Shown here in pieces: positions 1 to 10,269 of a stretch of DNA of 64,000 nucleotides (its first letter is position 1; every line of letters starts with the position of its first letter). The stretch is from assembly GCF_900100955.1 (NCBI RefSeq), contig NZ_FNCC01000011.1, positions 248,001-312,000 on the forward strand. The letters run 5' to 3'. A model generated the notes under the pieces. It had not been told where the DNA came from. It worked only from the letters and a program-made list of their open reading frames with translations, and did no database searches. This DNA comes from Lentzea fradiae. GTDB taxonomy: Bacteria; Actinomycetota; Actinomycetes; Mycobacteriales; Pseudonocardiaceae. The position numbers and the translations under genes were made by a program.

Positions 1-2878
1 GCGCGATCGTCGCGAGCCGGTCGTGCGCGGTCTCCGTCAGCGGCGTCTCGGACGGGTACAGGAAGTACGCGTACCCGCGCTCGCGGCCACGGCCGACGCG
101 GCCGCGCAGCTGGTGCAGCTGCGCGAGGCCGAGCAGGTCGCCGCGTTCGACGATCAGCGTGTTCGCGTTGGAGATGTCGAGACCCGTCTCGACGATCGTG
201 GTGCAGACGAGGACGTCGAACTCGCGCTCCCAGAAGCCCTGGATGATCTTCTCCAGGCGGTCCTCGTTCATCTGGCCGTGCGCGGTGACGACGCGCGCCT
301 CCGGCACCAGCTCGCGGATGCGGCGCGCGGCCTTCTCGATCGACGAGACCCTGTTGTGCACGAAGAAGACCTGGCCGTCGCGCAGCAGCTCGCGGCGGAT
401 GGCCGCGGCCACCTGCTTGTCGTCGTACGCGCCGACGTAGGTGAGGATCGGGTGCCGTTCCTCCGGCGGGGTCAGGATCGTGGACATCTCGCGGATGCCC
501 GCGAGCGACATCTCCAGCGTGCGCGGGATCGGTGTCGCGGACATGGTCAGCACGTCGACGTGCGTGCGCAGCGCCTTGATGTGCTCCTTGTGCTCCACGC
601 CGAACCGCTGTTCCTCGTCGACGATCACGAGGCCGAGATCCTTGTACCGCACCGTCTTCTGCAACAGCCGGTGCGTGCCGATGACGATGTCGACCTCGCC
701 GTCGGCGAGTCCAGCGATGGTCTGCTCGGACTCGGCGGCGTCGGTGAACCTGCTGAGCCCCTTGATGTTCACCGGGAACTGGCGCATGCGTTCGGCGAAC
801 GTGTTGAGGTGCTGCTGGGCCAGCAGCGTCGTCGGCACCAGCACGGCGACCTGCTTGCCGTCCTGCACGGCCTTGAACGCCGCGCGCACCGCGATCTCCG
901 TCTTGCCGTAGCCGACGTCGCCACAGATGACGCGGTCCATCGGGACGCCGCGCTCCATGTCGGCCTTGACCTCGTCGATCGCGGCCATCTGGTCCTGCGT
1001 CTCGGTGAAGACGAAGGCGTCCTCCAGCTCGCGCTGCCACGGCGTGTCCGGCCCGAACGCGTGGCCGGGGGCGCTCTGCCGGGCCGCGTAGAGCTGCACC
1101 AGCTCGGCGGCGATCTGCTTGACCGCCTTGCGCGCCTTGGACTTCGTGTTCTTCCAGTCGCTGCCGCCGAGCTTGTTGAGCGTGGGCAGCTCACCGCCGA
1201 CGTACCGGCTCACCTCGTCGAGCTGGTCGGTCGGCACGAACAGCCGGTCGCCGGGCTGGCCGCGCTTGGACGACGCGTACTCCAGCACGAGGTACTCGCG
1301 GGTGGCCGAAGCGCCCGCGGTGTCTTTGGTCGTGCGCTGCACCATCTCCACGTACTTGCCGATGCCGTGCTGCTCGTGCACCACGAAGTCGCCCGCCTTG
1401 AGCGCCAACGGGTCCACGGCGTTGCGCCGCTTCGACGGCATCTTGCGCATGTCCTTGGTGGACGTGCCGCCACGGCCGCCGGTCAGGTCGGTCTCCGTCA
1501 GCACCACCAGCGCGAGGTCCGGCAGCACGAAGCCGTCCTCCAGGCAGCCGCGCACCACCGTCACCGAGCCCGCCTGCGGCGCCTCGTCGAGCGAGTCGAG
1601 GCAGACGGCGGAGACCTCGGCCTCCCGCAGCCGTTCACAGGCGCGCTGCGCGGTACCGGCGCCCGGCACGACCAGCACGGCCGCGCCGCCGGTCGCGGTG
1701 TGCGCCTTGAGGTCCGCGAACGCCCGCTCGACGTCGCCCTGGTACGCCTCGACGGGCTTGACGTCGAGGTGCACGACGTCCGGCGTGTCAGTGGTCAGCT
1801 GGCTGAGCGTCCACCACGGACGGTCGTTCGCCCTGGCCTGGTCGGCGACCTCGCCGATCCCCTGGTACGCGCTGCGCCCGAGGTCGATCGGCGCCTTGCC
1901 GCCCGCCGCGGCGGCCATCCACGACGCCTCCAGGAACTCCTGGCCGGTGCGCACCAGGTCGGCGGCGCGGGCGCGGATCTTCTCCGGGTCGTGCAGCAGG
2001 ACGTGCGTGCCCGCCGGGACGACCTCGGTGAGCAGCTGCAGCTCGCCGGGGCACAGCGCCGGGATCAACGCCTCCATGCCCTCGACCGCGATGCCGCCCG
2101 AGATCTTCTCCAGCATCTCCGCGAGGTGCGCGTCGGAGCGGTGCTCCTCGGCGAGACCGGCGGCGCGCTCCTTCACCTCCTCGGTGAGCAGCACCTCACG
2201 GCACGGCGGCGCCACGAAGTCGGTGATCTCCTCGGGCAGCGACCGCTGGTCCTGCACGGAGAACGGCCGGATCTCGCTGACCTCGTCGCCCCAGAACTCG
2301 ACGCGGTACGGGTGCTCCGCGGTCGGCGGGAAGATGTCGAGGATGCCGCCGCGGGTCGCGTACTCGCCGCGCTTCTCGACCATGTCGACGCGCGTGTACG
2401 CGTTCTCCGCCAGCCGCGTGACGAGCTCGGCGAAGTCCTGCTCCTCGCCGACCTTCAGGTGCACGGGCACCAAGTCGCCCAGGTCCGGCGCCATCGGCTG
2501 GATGAGGCTGCGGACCGTGGTGACCAGCACCTTGATCGGGTTGCCCTCGGGGTGCTTGAGCCGCCGCAGCACCTGAAGCCGCGCGCCGACCGTGTCCGCG
2601 CGCGGGCTCAGCCGCTCGTGCGGCAGCGTCTCCCAGCTCGGGAAGAACGCCACCGCGTCCGGGCCGATCAGGTCCCTGACGACGTTCGTGAGCTCCTCGG
2701 CCTCCCTGCCGGTCGCCGTGACGGCCAGGACGGGCCGGACCGTGGACAGCGCCGCGGTGACGAGCGGGCGGGCGGCCAGCGGGCCGTCCAGCGCCAACTC
2801 GGGGACACCGGCGGAGTCGATCAACGTGCGGAGGGCTTTGTCGGGCAGGACACCATCGAGCAGGCCGAGCAGCGGCAT
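1..2878 (-). CDS. mfd: Transcription-repair coupling factor Mfd (C-terminus outside window)
   Basis: ATP-driven translocase that removes RNA polymerase stalled at DNA lesions and recruits UvrA for strand-specific nucleotide excision repair. The ATG at 2878 opens a frame that runs off the left edge, leaving about 959 visible residues. Seen: the UvrB-like N-terminal motif [16 protein letters not shown] near residue 165, Walker [10 protein letters not shown] near residue 650, the DEEQ box [13 protein letters not shown] near 755, and helicase motif VI GRVGRG near 925. These are standard for the family, and the missing part would be the end of the translocase and D7 region. Mfd also lies beyond glmU and a TetR gene in M. 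tuberculosis (Rv1018c-Rv1020). Very confident; the opposite strand has a long but spurious open frame caused by GC bias. Confidence 0.97.
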   Translation of the reverse strand, partial: MPLLGLLDGVLPDKALRTLIDSAGVPELALDGPLAARPLVTAALSTVRPVLAVTATGREAEELTNVVRDLIGPDAVAFFPSWETLPHERLSPRADTVGARLQVLRRLKHPEGNPIKVLVTTVRSLIQPMAPDLGDLVPVHLKVGEEQDFAELVTRLAENAYTRVDMVEKRGEYATRGGILDIFPPTAEHPYRVEFWGDEVSEIRPFSVQDQRSLPEEITDFVAPPCREVLLTEEVKERAAGLAEEHRSDAHLAEMLEKISGGIAVEGMEALIPALCPGELQLLTEVVPAGTHVLLHDPEKIRARAADLVRTGQEFLEASWMAAAAGGKAPIDLGRSAYQGIGEVADQARANDRPWWTLSQLTTDTPDVVHLDVKPVEAYQGDVERAFADLKAHTATGGAAVLVVPGAGTAQRACERLREAEVSAVCLDSLDEAPQAGSVTVVRGCLEDGFVLPDLALVVLTETDLTGGRGGTSTKDMRKMPSKRRNAVDPLALKAGDFVVHEQHGIGKYVEMVQRTTKDTAGASATREYLVLEYASSKRGQPGDRLFVPTDQLDEVSRYVGGELPTLNKLGGSDWKNTKSKARKAVKQIAAELVQLYAARQSAPGHAFGPDTPWQRELEDAFVFTETQDQMAAIDEVKADMERGVPMDRVICGDVGYGKTEIAVRAAFKAVQDGKQVAVLVPTTLLAQQHLNTFAERMRQFPVNIKGLSRFTDAAESEQTIAGLADGEVDIVIGTHRLLQKTVRYKDLGLVIVDEEQRFGVEHKEHIKALRTHVDVLTMSATPIPRTLEMSLAGIREMSTILTPPEERHPILTYVGAYDDKQVAAAIRRELLRDGQVFFVHNRVSSIEKAARRIRELVPEARVVTAHGQMNEDRLEKIIQGFWEREFDVLVCTTIVETGLDISNANTLIVERGDLLGLAQLHQLRGRVGRGRERGYAYFLYPSETPLTETAHDRLATIA

Positions 2879-3006
2879 GAGAGAAACCCCGGTCAAAGTG
2901 CTGTTGCGACGCCGGACAGACCCCTGCCTGGGACGAGGGGCCTCGCTCCCCACCTTAGCCCGTCCGGCGAACCCGCATCGGGTGGTTGCGGCGCCGCTCA
3001 GGCGGG

Positions 3007-3735
3007 CTACCAGGCGGCCAGCCGTTCCAGCACACCCCGGTCGCCGCGGACCTCCAGCACGTCCAGGCCGAGCCGTCCGTACAGCACGAGCATCAGGTCG
3101 TGGGCAGTCCCGACGGCCTCGACGGAGGCGTCCCGCCGCGGGACGAGCCGCGCCCCCTCCCCGTCCAGCCGCAGCCACCACGACCGGCCTGCCGCCTCGA
3201 AACGGATGGTCTCGGGCTCGTGCGGCCACGGGTCGGTCGTCGTGTTGAACATGCGCAGGAACTCGTCCACGCCGTCCACCGCGATCTCGGCGGGCACGGG
3301 CTGCGGAGCACCGATGGTGACCTGGGCGTCGTAGGTGTGGGCGGCGACCTCGTGCAGCTGGCGGCGGGCCACGACCCCGGCGGTGCGCGGCGCGGTGGTC
3401 CAGAAACCCCAGCACTCGCGGTCCGGTCCTGCCGCCTCCAGCGCGTCGAGGAGCTCCCGCGTCGCGTCCTCCAGCCAGCCGAGCAGGTCGTCGCGCCCCT
3501 CGGGCATCGGCACCGGCTCGGGGGCCGCTTTGGCGTCCGCCGGACCCGCGGCGACGGTGGCGGCCCAGGTCCTGCGGCCGTCGCCGATGTGCCGCACGAG
3601 GTCGGCGAGGGTCCAGTCCGGACAGGTGGGGACCTGCGCGCCCAGGTCGGGGGCGGCGGCGACCGCGGCGCGGAAGGCGGCCGACCGTTCGTCGATCAGG
3701 CGGAGGAGGTCGGAGAAGCCCGGCGTGGTGTGCAC
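3007..3735 (-). CDS. Maleylpyruvate isomerase-family mycothiol-dependent enzyme
   Basis: A 242-residue protein of the actinobacterial DinB-like superfamily, with an MDMPI N-terminal domain and a TIGR03083-type fold. Members use mycothiol as cofactor for isomerisation or thiol transfer and coordinate a metal through conserved histidines. Seen: [15 protein letters not shown] near residue 38 with the first family His, and [14 protein letters not shown] near residue 125 with HxxxxHxxD-like ligands. The C-terminal half (about 170-240) resembles the accessory domain of the family. The substrate cannot be deduced. It is divergent from the lipoprotein gene at 3835, with about 100 bp between. The family is confident and the function is open. 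Confidence 0.85.
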   Translation of the reverse strand: MHTTPGFSDLLRLIDERSAAFRAAVAAAPDLGAQVPTCPDWTLADLVRHIGDGRRTWAATVAAGPADAKAAPEPVPMPEGRDDLLGWLEDATRELLDALEAAGPDRECWGFWTTAPRTAGVVARRQLHEVAAHTYDAQVTIGAPQPVPAEIAVDGVDEFLRMFNTTTDPWPHEPETIRFEAAGRSWWLRLDGEGARLVPRRDASVEAVGTAHDLMLVLYGRLGLDVLEVRGDRGVLERLAAW

Positions 3736-3834
3736 TGCGGGTGTCTAGCACCGGGGCCGGGCGAGCGGACAGCGAATATCGATGGTCCAAGCGGCCTTAC
3801 GCGACCACCACGACACAAAACGCATAGTTGGGAC

Positions 3835-4944
3835 ATGCGCGCACTGGTTGCAGCTGTCTCGGTCCTGGCCCTCGCGGCCTGCTCCACGCCGGAACCAGGC
3901 GGCAACGCGCCGTCGAAGGCTCCCGCGCCGCAGGGCTTGCGGGTCGAGGAGGTCGCGGGCGGGTTCCAGCACGGCTGGGACCTCGGGTTCCTGGAGGACG
4001 GCTCCGTCCTCGTCACCGAACGTCCCGGCACCCTCAAGCTCGTCAGGAACGGCCAGGTCACGCCTGTCGACATCGACCTGACGGACGTGCAGGCGCGGGG
4101 CGAGGGCGGTCTGATGGGCCTCGTCGTCCACCCCGGCGGCGAGCGCTTCACCCTCTGCTACAACACCGTCCGCGACGTGCGGCTGGTGACGTTCCGGCTC
4201 GACGGCACCACGGCCACGAAGGTGAAGGACCTGCTCACCGGCATGCCGTCGAACTCCAGCGGGCGGCACTCCGGGTGCCGGCCCACGCTCGCGCCGGACG
4301 GCACGATGTACGTCGCCACCGGTGACATCGCGCAGGGCCGCAACCCGCAGGACCGCACCAGCCTCGGCGGGAAGGTGCTGCGGATCGACGCCGAGACCGG
4401 CGAGGGGGCGGCGGGCAACCCGTTCATCGGCTCTGCCGACGCCAACGAGCGGCGGATCTTCACCTACGGCCACCGCAACGTGCAGGGCGTCGTCTTCCGG
4501 CCGGACTCCGACCAGGTGTTCTCCAGCGAGCACGGGCCCAGCACGGACGACGAGGTCAACCTGCTCAAGGCCGGTGGCAACTACGGCTGGGACCCGTCGC
4601 GGGGCGGCACGAAGGGCGGGTACGACGAGAGCGTGCCGATGACCGACCTGGAGCGGTTCCCCGACGCGGTGCCCGCGGTGTGGTCGTCCGGGTCGCCCAC
4701 CGAGGCGATCTGCCAGGCGGCGTTCTGGAACGGCAAGCTCGCGGTCACCGCGCTGAAGGGCTCGAAGCTGCTGCTGTTCAGCCTCGACGAGGCCGGGAAG
4801 GTGCAGAACGTGAGCATCCCCGACGAGCTGAACGACAGGTACGGGCGGCTGCGCGCCGCGAGGACCGCGCCGGACGGGTCGCTCTACCTCACGACCTCGA
4901 ACGGCACGGACGACAAGCTGCTGCGGCTCACCGGCGACGTGTAA
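3835..4944 (+). CDS. PQQ-dependent sugar dehydrogenase-like lipoprotein (GSDH family)
   Basis: A secreted, lipid-anchored six-bladed beta-propeller of the soluble glucose/sorbosone dehydrogenase family, 369 residues. The ATG at 3835 begins a lipoprotein signal (MRALVAAVSVLALAAC), with the acylated Cys in LAAC. GSDH hallmarks follow: an LEDGSVLVTERPGTL blade near residue 60, RGEGGLMGLVVHP near 95, and HRNVQGVVFRP, EHGPSTDDEVNLL and GGNYGWDP between residues 220 and 255. Family enzymes oxidise aldose sugars with PQQ and calcium, but many actinobacterial lipoprotein members have no proven substrate. A CATAGT hexamer at 3823-3828, six bases before ATG, suggests a leaderless message. The longer in-frame extension upstream lacks any signal peptide and is not favoured. 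Confidence 0.88.
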   Translation: MRALVAAVSVLALAACSTPEPGGNAPSKAPAPQGLRVEEVAGGFQHGWDLGFLEDGSVLVTERPGTLKLVRNGQVTPVDIDLTDVQARGEGGLMGLVVHPGGERFTLCYNTVRDVRLVTFRLDGTTATKVKDLLTGMPSNSSGRHSGCRPTLAPDGTMYVATGDIAQGRNPQDRTSLGGKVLRIDAETGEGAAGNPFIGSADANERRIFTYGHRNVQGVVFRPDSDQVFSSEHGPSTDDEVNLLKAGGNYGWDPSRGGTKGGYDESVPMTDLERFPDAVPAVWSSGSPTEAICQAAFWNGKLAVTALKGSKLLLFSLDEAGKVQNVSIPDELNDRYGRLRAARTAPDGSLYLTTSNGTDDKLLRLTGDV

Positions 4945-5038
4945 GGCTGCCGGGCCGCCCGACCCCTCGACGAACGGCTCGACAGCGTCATGCTCCGAGT
5001 ACATCGCGTGAGGGGTGGGTGCCCGTTATCACCGCTGC

Positions 5039-5656
5039 TCAAGAACGGGGAAAACGCAGCGCCGGCTTGTGGTCCATCGCCGCGAGGCCGTTCCACGCCA
5101 GGTTGACCAGGTGGGCCGCGACCTCGTCCTTCTTCGGCTTGCGGGCCTCCAGCCACCACTGGCCGGTCAGCGCGACCATGCCGACCAGGGCCTGCGCGTA
5201 CAGGGCGGCCAGCTTGCGGTCGTAGCCCTGGCGGGCGAAGTGCACGCCGAGGATGTGCTCGACCTGCGAGGCGATGTCGTTCAGCAGCGAGGAGAACGTG
5301 CCGGAGGTCGAGGCGACCGGCGAGTCGCGCACCAGGATGCGGAACCCGTCCGTCGACCCCTCGATGTAGTCGAGCAGCGCGCAGGCGGCCCGTTCGAGCA
5401 GCTCACGGGGGTGCGCCCCGCCGTCGAGCGCCTCGACGATCTGGTCCATCAGGCGCCGCATCTCGCGGTCGACGACCACCGCGTAGACGCCTTCCTTGCC
5501 GCCGAAGTGCTCGTACACGACCGGTTTCGACACGCCCGCGCGTGAGGCGATCTCCTCGACGGAGGTCGCCTCGAAGCCCTTCTCGCCGAACAGGGCGCGG
5601 GAGACGTCCAGGAGCTGTTCCCGCCGTTCTTTGCCCGTCATCCTGACCCTGGCCAC
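5039..5656 (-). CDS. TetR/AcrR-family transcriptional regulator
   Basis: A 205-residue one-component repressor. The N-terminal HTH is textbook: KERREQLLDVSRALFGEKGF then TSVEEIASRAGVSKPVVYEHF, within residues 6-55. The all-helical remainder is the ligand and dimer domain. The ligand is unknown. It is transcribed away from the membrane-anchored hydrolase at 5724, with 67 bp between, so it probably controls that gene and itself. The position between glmU and mfd matches the M. tuberculosis TetR gene Rv1019, which suggests orthology. No clear palindromic operator was recognised in the short intergenic space. Confidence 0.93.
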   Translation of the reverse strand: MARVRMTGKERREQLLDVSRALFGEKGFEATSVEEIASRAGVSKPVVYEHFGGKEGVYAVVVDREMRRLMDQIVEALDGGAHPRELLERAACALLDYIEGSTDGFRILVRDSPVASTSGTFSSLLNDIASQVEHILGVHFARQGYDRKLAALYAQALVGMVALTGQWWLEARKPKKDEVAAHLVNLAWNGLAAMDHKPALRFPRS

Positions 5657-5723
5657 CGCGCCAGCCTACGCAGGCCCGAGCGAACGGGACCGCGGCGAGA
5701 CCGGGACCGGGCATCATCGGCAC

Positions 5724-6866
5724 ATGGCCAGACGCAAGATCATCCGCATCGCCGCGGTCACGTCGCTCGTCCTGCTCGTGCTGGTCACGGGCGCGCTGGG
5801 CGGCGTCGGGTGGTACTACAGCAACGAGCTGCTCAAGCCCGCCGAGGCACGGCCGCAGCGCTACCCGGAGACGTCGCTCGGCACCGCCGCCGGGAACGTG
5901 GTGCTCGCCGAGTCGAAGCTGACGACGCTGCGCGGCACGTACGGCATCGTCTGGCCCGGTGGCGCCGCGAAGATCGGCGACGTCGTCTCGAACGCGGACG
6001 GGCGCGTCGAACGGCCGTTGCTCGGCGGCACCGCGCCGCCGGAGGGCACGAAGGTGCGCGTCGAGACCGACCTTTACGACGGCGACCCGAAGAAGGCGCT
6101 GGGCATGGTCTACAGCGAGGTCAGGGTGCCGTCGGAGCTGGGAGAGCTCCCCGCGTGGCTCGTCCCCGCCGCGAACCAGGACACGTGGGTCATCACGGTG
6201 CACGGGCGGGGCGCGTCCCGCGAGGAGGCGCTGCGCGTCGTTCCGCAGTTGCACAAAGCCGGGCTGCCCGTCCTGCTGATCACCTACCGCAACGACCCCG
6301 ACGCGCCCCCGTCGCCCGACGGGCTCTACCACCTCGGCGACACCGAGTGGCGCGACGTCGAGGCGTCGATCCGGTACGCCCGGTCGCGGGGCGCGCGCAA
6401 CGTCGTCCTCTACGGCTGGTCGATGGGTGGCGCCCTCGTCGGCCAGCTGCTTTCCCGCTCCGAGCTCGCACCGGCCGTCAGCGGGGTGGTGCTCGACTCC
6501 CCCGTCACGAACTGGACGCAGACGCTGAACCTCCAGGCCCGCAACCGCGGCGTGCCGACCTGGCTCACACCGGTCGCCGAGGTCGTCTCCGGCTGGCGCG
6601 CCGACCTCGACTTCGACCGGTTCGACCTGGTCCGCAACCCGCCCGCGCACAAGCCTCCGACGCTGGTCCTGCACGGTTCCGCCGACGGCACCGTGCCCGC
6701 GCAGTCCTCTCGCGACCTCGCCGCCGCGGCGGACGGACTGGGCTGGCCGCTGCGCTACGTCGAGATCCCGGACGCCGACCACACCTCCGGCTGGAATGTG
6801 GCGACGGACACGTACGCCGGGGCGCTCGGCGACTTCTTGACCAGGTCGGTCGGCGTGCGAACGTGA
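5724..6866 (+). CDS. Membrane-anchored alpha/beta hydrolase
   Basis: A 380-residue serine hydrolase with one N-terminal membrane helix (residues about 9-29, RIAAVTSLVLLVLVTGALGG) and an extracytoplasmic alpha/beta-hydrolase domain. The nucleophile elbow is GWSMGG near residue 233. The acid and histidine fit LHGSADGTVP (about 318-327) and DADHTSGW (about 355). HGRGAS near residue 160 forms the oxyanion region. This layout is common in actinobacterial BAAT/peptidase S9-like hydrolases, and the substrate cannot be inferred. The start ATG at 5724 was chosen because it begins the signal anchor and has CATCAT six bases upstream. Divergent from the TetR gene, its likely regulator. Confidence 0.88.
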   Translation: MARRKIIRIAAVTSLVLLVLVTGALGGVGWYYSNELLKPAEARPQRYPETSLGTAAGNVVLAESKLTTLRGTYGIVWPGGAAKIGDVVSNADGRVERPLLGGTAPPEGTKVRVETDLYDGDPKKALGMVYSEVRVPSELGELPAWLVPAANQDTWVITVHGRGASREEALRVVPQLHKAGLPVLLITYRNDPDAPPSPDGLYHLGDTEWRDVEASIRYARSRGARNVVLYGWSMGGALVGQLLSRSELAPAVSGVVLDSPVTNWTQTLNLQARNRGVPTWLTPVAEVVSGWRADLDFDRFDLVRNPPAHKPPTLVLHGSADGTVPAQSSRDLAAAADGLGWPLRYVEIPDADHTSGWNVATDTYAGALGDFLTRSVGVRT

Positions 6867-6954
6867 TCATGGTCTGAGCCGGACGAGTGGTGGTTGGACA
6901 AGGGCGGGAGGTCTCGTGACAACATGTGCGCAGGACGGGTGCGAGCCCGCCCGG

Positions 6955-7025
6955 TCCGCCATGGTGTAAAGGCAGCACCTCGGATTTTGGTTCCGATGGT
7001 CCAGGTTCGAATCCTGGTGGCGGAG
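6955..7025 (+). tRNA. tRNA-Gln (anticodon UUG)
   Basis: A cloverleaf can be folded by eye. The acceptor pairs TCCGCCA with TGGCGGA, and the anticodon stem is TCGGA/TCCGA around loop TTTTGGT, which gives anticodon TTG (reads CAA). The T arm is CAGGT-TCGAATC-CTGGT. The discriminator is G at 7025 and no full CCA is encoded. The gene stands alone between the hydrolase and the GGDEF gene, whose proposed start is only about 27 bp downstream. Confidence 0.96.
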
Positions 7026-7052
7026 CAGGGGCCTTGAGCGCGCAGGGTCAAG

Positions 7053-8747
7053 GTGTCTTTGGGAGGTGCGGCGCTGCCCGAGGAATCGGTCGACGAGCAG
7101 GGCAACGTGGGCCACCGCCACCACGAGATGTCCGACGCGTGGCTGGTGGGCCGCGCGAGCGAGCTTGTCGCCGTCGCCCAGAGCAGCCATCTCGCCGCCC
7201 AGCTGGACGCGACCTCCGAGATCGACAACATCCTGGCCGAGGCGCAGGGCCGCGGCGAACCGCGCATCGTCGCGCAGCTGCTCAGGGCCGCGGCCGTGGT
7301 CCGGCTCGTCACGCCGGGCCTCGTCGACATGTCCGACCCGCAGCTCGACGAGATGCTCGCCCACTGCCGCCGGCACGGCCTGATCGTGCTGGAGGCGGAC
7401 GCGCGGGCGTTGCGCGGACGCCGGTTCCTGCTCGGCAACGCCGAGGACAAGGCGCTCACCGAGATCGCGGCGGCGCTCGCGATGATGCTCGACGAGCAGC
7501 CGGAGGTCGACCCGGTCATCGACAAGCGCATCTGGGACCAGCTGCTCGCGACGACGTTGCAGGACATCGCCCTGGTGCTGACCCAGCTCGGCGTCTACGA
7601 GATGGCCGACGACGTGCTGGCGGGCGCGAACCACGCGCTGCGCGAGAGCGGCCAGCCGCACCAGATCTACGTGCACCTGGTCAACAGGGCCCGGCTGCGG
7701 ATCGGCTGGGGCCTGCGGCTCGAACGGGTGGACCTGCGCGAGGCCGCGGACGAGCAGTTCCGGGTGGCCGCCGGGCTCGCCGAGGCAGCGGAGGTGCCGT
7801 TCCGGCAGTCCCTGCACCCCGGCAGGCGCGACCTCGCCGCCGCCGAGCAGGTGCCGATCCTGGGCGCCGCCCACGCGCTCACCGACCCCGGCGAGGAGCA
7901 CCTCGACCGGCTGTGGTCGTTGCGCGGCCTGTCGATGTACGCGCGGGAGCTGATCATCGTCGCCATCGCGCTGGCCCGCTGCCTGGTCGAGGCGGGCCGC
8001 GTGGACGACGCGCTGAAGGTCCTCGACGACACGCGCACGCAGATGGAGCACGACACGTCCGAGCCGTCGCTCGTGCTGTCACTCGAACGGGAGTACGCCC
8101 ACCTGTGCGGCCCGCACACCACGTCCGCGCTGCACGCCTACAACGCGGCGTTGGAGCAGGAGCTGTGGCAGATGCGGGAGTCCCGTGTGGCCACTCTGCA
8201 GACCCGCCGCGAACACGAACGGCTGACCCGCGCCCACGGCGCCATCGCGCAGCAGGCGTTGCAGGACCCGTTGACCGGCCTGCCGAACCGCCGCGCGCTC
8301 GACGACAAGATGAGCGAGCTCATCGCGAGCCAGATCGACCCGTTTTCGATCGCACTGGTCGATTTGGACGGGTTCAAGGGCGTCAACGACCGTCACTCGC
8401 ACGCCGAGGGTGATGATGTCCTCCGGGTGATTGCCAGCACACTCCGGCAGGCCCTGCGGGGTGACGACATGGTGGCGCGCTACGGCGGCGACGAGTTCGT
8501 GGTGCTGCTGCCCGGCGCACCCCTGCACGCCGCGGAGGCGGCACTGGGCAGGGCCGTGGATGCGGTGGCAGGACTGCCAAAGGACCTCTCCCGCGGCGTG
8601 ACGCTGTCCGTCGGCGTCATCTCGTTGCGCCCGCGGGAAACCGCCACCAGGGCCCTGTCGAGGGCCGACTCGGCGATGTACGTGGCGAAGCGCCAGGGCG
8701 GCTGCCAGGTCGCGGCGGTGGCGGGGGAGCCCTCCCAGGAGGCTTAG
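7053..8747 (+). CDS. GGDEF-domain diguanylate cyclase with helical N-terminal region
   Basis: A soluble protein of up to 564 residues that should make cyclic di-GMP from two GTP. The C-terminal GGDEF domain (about 400-555) begins with [14 protein letters not shown] and carries the intact signature [13 protein letters not shown] near residue 477. An RxxD product-inhibition site (RGDD) lies exactly five residues before GGDEF, as in PleD. The N-terminal 370 residues are helical and TPR-like, with no membrane segment. A coiled coil ([20 protein letters not shown]) links the parts. No EAL domain is present. The start is uncertain: GTG 7053 gives the longest frame, while GTG 7107 or ATG 7128 would remove a poorly conserved leader. 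No strong ribosome site distinguishes them. Confidence 0.9.
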   Translation: MSLGGAALPEESVDEQGNVGHRHHEMSDAWLVGRASELVAVAQSSHLAAQLDATSEIDNILAEAQGRGEPRIVAQLLRAAAVVRLVTPGLVDMSDPQLDEMLAHCRRHGLIVLEADARALRGRRFLLGNAEDKALTEIAAALAMMLDEQPEVDPVIDKRIWDQLLATTLQDIALVLTQLGVYEMADDVLAGANHALRESGQPHQIYVHLVNRARLRIGWGLRLERVDLREAADEQFRVAAGLAEAAEVPFRQSLHPGRRDLAAAEQVPILGAAHALTDPGEEHLDRLWSLRGLSMYARELIIVAIALARCLVEAGRVDDALKVLDDTRTQMEHDTSEPSLVLSLEREYAHLCGPHTTSALHAYNAALEQELWQMRESRVATLQTRREHERLTRAHGAIAQQALQDPLTGLPNRRALDDKMSELIASQIDPFSIALVDLDGFKGVNDRHSHAEGDDVLRVIASTLRQALRGDDMVARYGGDEFVVLLPGAPLHAAEAALGRAVDAVAGLPKDLSRGVTLSVGVISLRPRETATRALSRADSAMYVAKRQGGCQVAAVAGEPSQEA

Positions 8748-8794
8748 GCTGGTCCGCGGACTTCGAACCACCCAGCCTGTTAGGGAGAGCATTG

Positions 8795-10267
8795 ATGCTC
8801 GAGGGCCCTGTCAGCACGGTCGTGCTCGCCGCCGGGGAAGGCACCCGCATGCGGTCGTCCACGCCCAAGGTGCTGCACCGGATCGCCGGACGCTCACTCG
8901 TCGAACACGCGGTCCGCGCCGCGGCCGGCACAGACCCCGACCACCTGGCCGTCGTCGTCGGCCACGGCCGCGAAGCAGTCACCGAGCATCTGGAAGCACT
9001 CGCGGGCGCGCTCGGCCGCAAGGTCACCGTCGCGGTGCAGGCCGAGCAGAAGGGCACCGGCCACGCGGTCGGCTGCGGCCTCGCCGAGCTGCCCGGCGAC
9101 CTGGGCGGCACCGTGATCGTGAGCTACGGCGACGTGCCGCTGCTCGACACCGAGACCTTCCGGGCGCTGCTCGCCGAGCACTCCTCCGCGGGCAACGCCG
9201 TCACCGTCCTGACCGCAGAGGTGGAGAACCCCACCGGGTACGGCCGGATCGTCCGCGACGCCGACGGCACCGTCCTGCGGATCGTGGAGCAGAAGGACGC
9301 CTCCCCCGAGGAACAGCGCATCACCGAGATCAACTCGGGCGTCTACGCGTTCGACGCGGCGGTGCTGCGCTCCGGCCTGTCGCGACTGTCCACCGACAAC
9401 GCGCAGGGCGAGCTCTACCTGACCGACGTCCTGGGCATCGCCCGCGGCGACGGCCTGCGCGTCGGCGCGCTGGTCGCGTCCGACCGCTGGCTCGTCGAGG
9501 GCATCAACGACCGCGTCCAGCTCGCGGCCGTCGGCGCCGAGATGAACCGCCGCCTCGTCGAGTCCCTGATGCGCTCCGGCGTCACCGTCGTCGACCCGGC
9601 CACCGTCTGGGTCGACGCGGACGTGACGGTCGGCCAGGACGCCCTGATCGAGCCGAACGTGCAGCTCCGCGCGGGCACCTCCGTCGGAGCGGGCGCCGTC
9701 GTCGGCCCGGACACCACCCTGTCCGGGGTGACGGTGGGCGCGGGCGCGACCGTCGTGCGCACCCACGGCAGCGACTCGGTGATCGGCGACAACGCGACCG
9801 TCGGCCCGTTCGCCTACCTGCGCCCCGGCACTTCTCTAGGCGTGAAGGGCAAGATCGGCACGTTCGTCGAGACCAAGAACTCGACGATCGGCGAAGGTTC
9901 GAAGGTCCCCCACCTCTCCTACATCGGCGACGCCACGATCGGCGACCACAGCAACATCGGCGCCGCCTCCGTGACCGTCAACTACGACGGCGTGAACAAA
10001 CACCGCACGATCGTCGGTTCCCACTGCCGCACCGGCTCGGACAACATGTTCGTGGCACCGGTCACGGTGGGCGACGGCGCGTACACGGGCGCGGGCACGG
10101 TCCTGCGCCGCGACGTCCCACCCGGCGCCCTGGCGGTGTCCGGCGGCCCACAGCGCAACCTCGAAGGCTGGGTCCTCAGCCGTCGTGAGGGCACCGCCGC
10201 GGCTCAGGCGGCGGCAGCAGCCCTCGCGAAGCAGAATGCGGACGAGAAGACACAGGAGGGTCGCTGA
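8795..10267 (+). CDS. glmU: Bifunctional GlmU (UDP-GlcNAc synthesis)
   Basis: Makes UDP-N-acetylglucosamine for peptidoglycan in two steps: acetylation of glucosamine-1-phosphate, then uridylylation. The N-terminal pyrophosphorylase has [18 protein letters not shown] (about 10-27), with [15 protein letters not shown] and [11 protein letters not shown] after it. The C-terminal left-handed beta-helix acetyltransferase shows hexapeptide repeats and the active-site block [17 protein letters not shown] near residue 375. The length (490) is normal. ATG 8795 follows AGGGAGA at 8782-8788 with good spacing; the TTG one codon earlier is less likely. It lies two bases from prs, so the two are one operon. 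Confidence 0.98.
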   Translation: MLEGPVSTVVLAAGEGTRMRSSTPKVLHRIAGRSLVEHAVRAAAGTDPDHLAVVVGHGREAVTEHLEALAGALGRKVTVAVQAEQKGTGHAVGCGLAELPGDLGGTVIVSYGDVPLLDTETFRALLAEHSSAGNAVTVLTAEVENPTGYGRIVRDADGTVLRIVEQKDASPEEQRITEINSGVYAFDAAVLRSGLSRLSTDNAQGELYLTDVLGIARGDGLRVGALVASDRWLVEGINDRVQLAAVGAEMNRRLVESLMRSGVTVVDPATVWVDADVTVGQDALIEPNVQLRAGTSVGAGAVVGPDTTLSGVTVGAGATVVRTHGSDSVIGDNATVGPFAYLRPGTSLGVKGKIGTFVETKNSTIGEGSKVPHLSYIGDATIGDHSNIGAASVTVNYDGVNKHRTIVGSHCRTGSDNMFVAPVTVGDGAYTGAGTVLRRDVPPGALAVSGGPQRNLEGWVLSRREGTAAAQAAAAALAKQNADEKTQEGR

Positions 10268-10269
10268 CC

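Noticed and set aside
23-3334. A 1103-codon open frame on the plus strand opposite mfd
   Set aside because: Its translation is Arg/Leu/Val-rich with no domain and is exactly antisense to an unmistakable Mfd; it is a GC-bias artefact. The same holds for other long antisense frames in this window.
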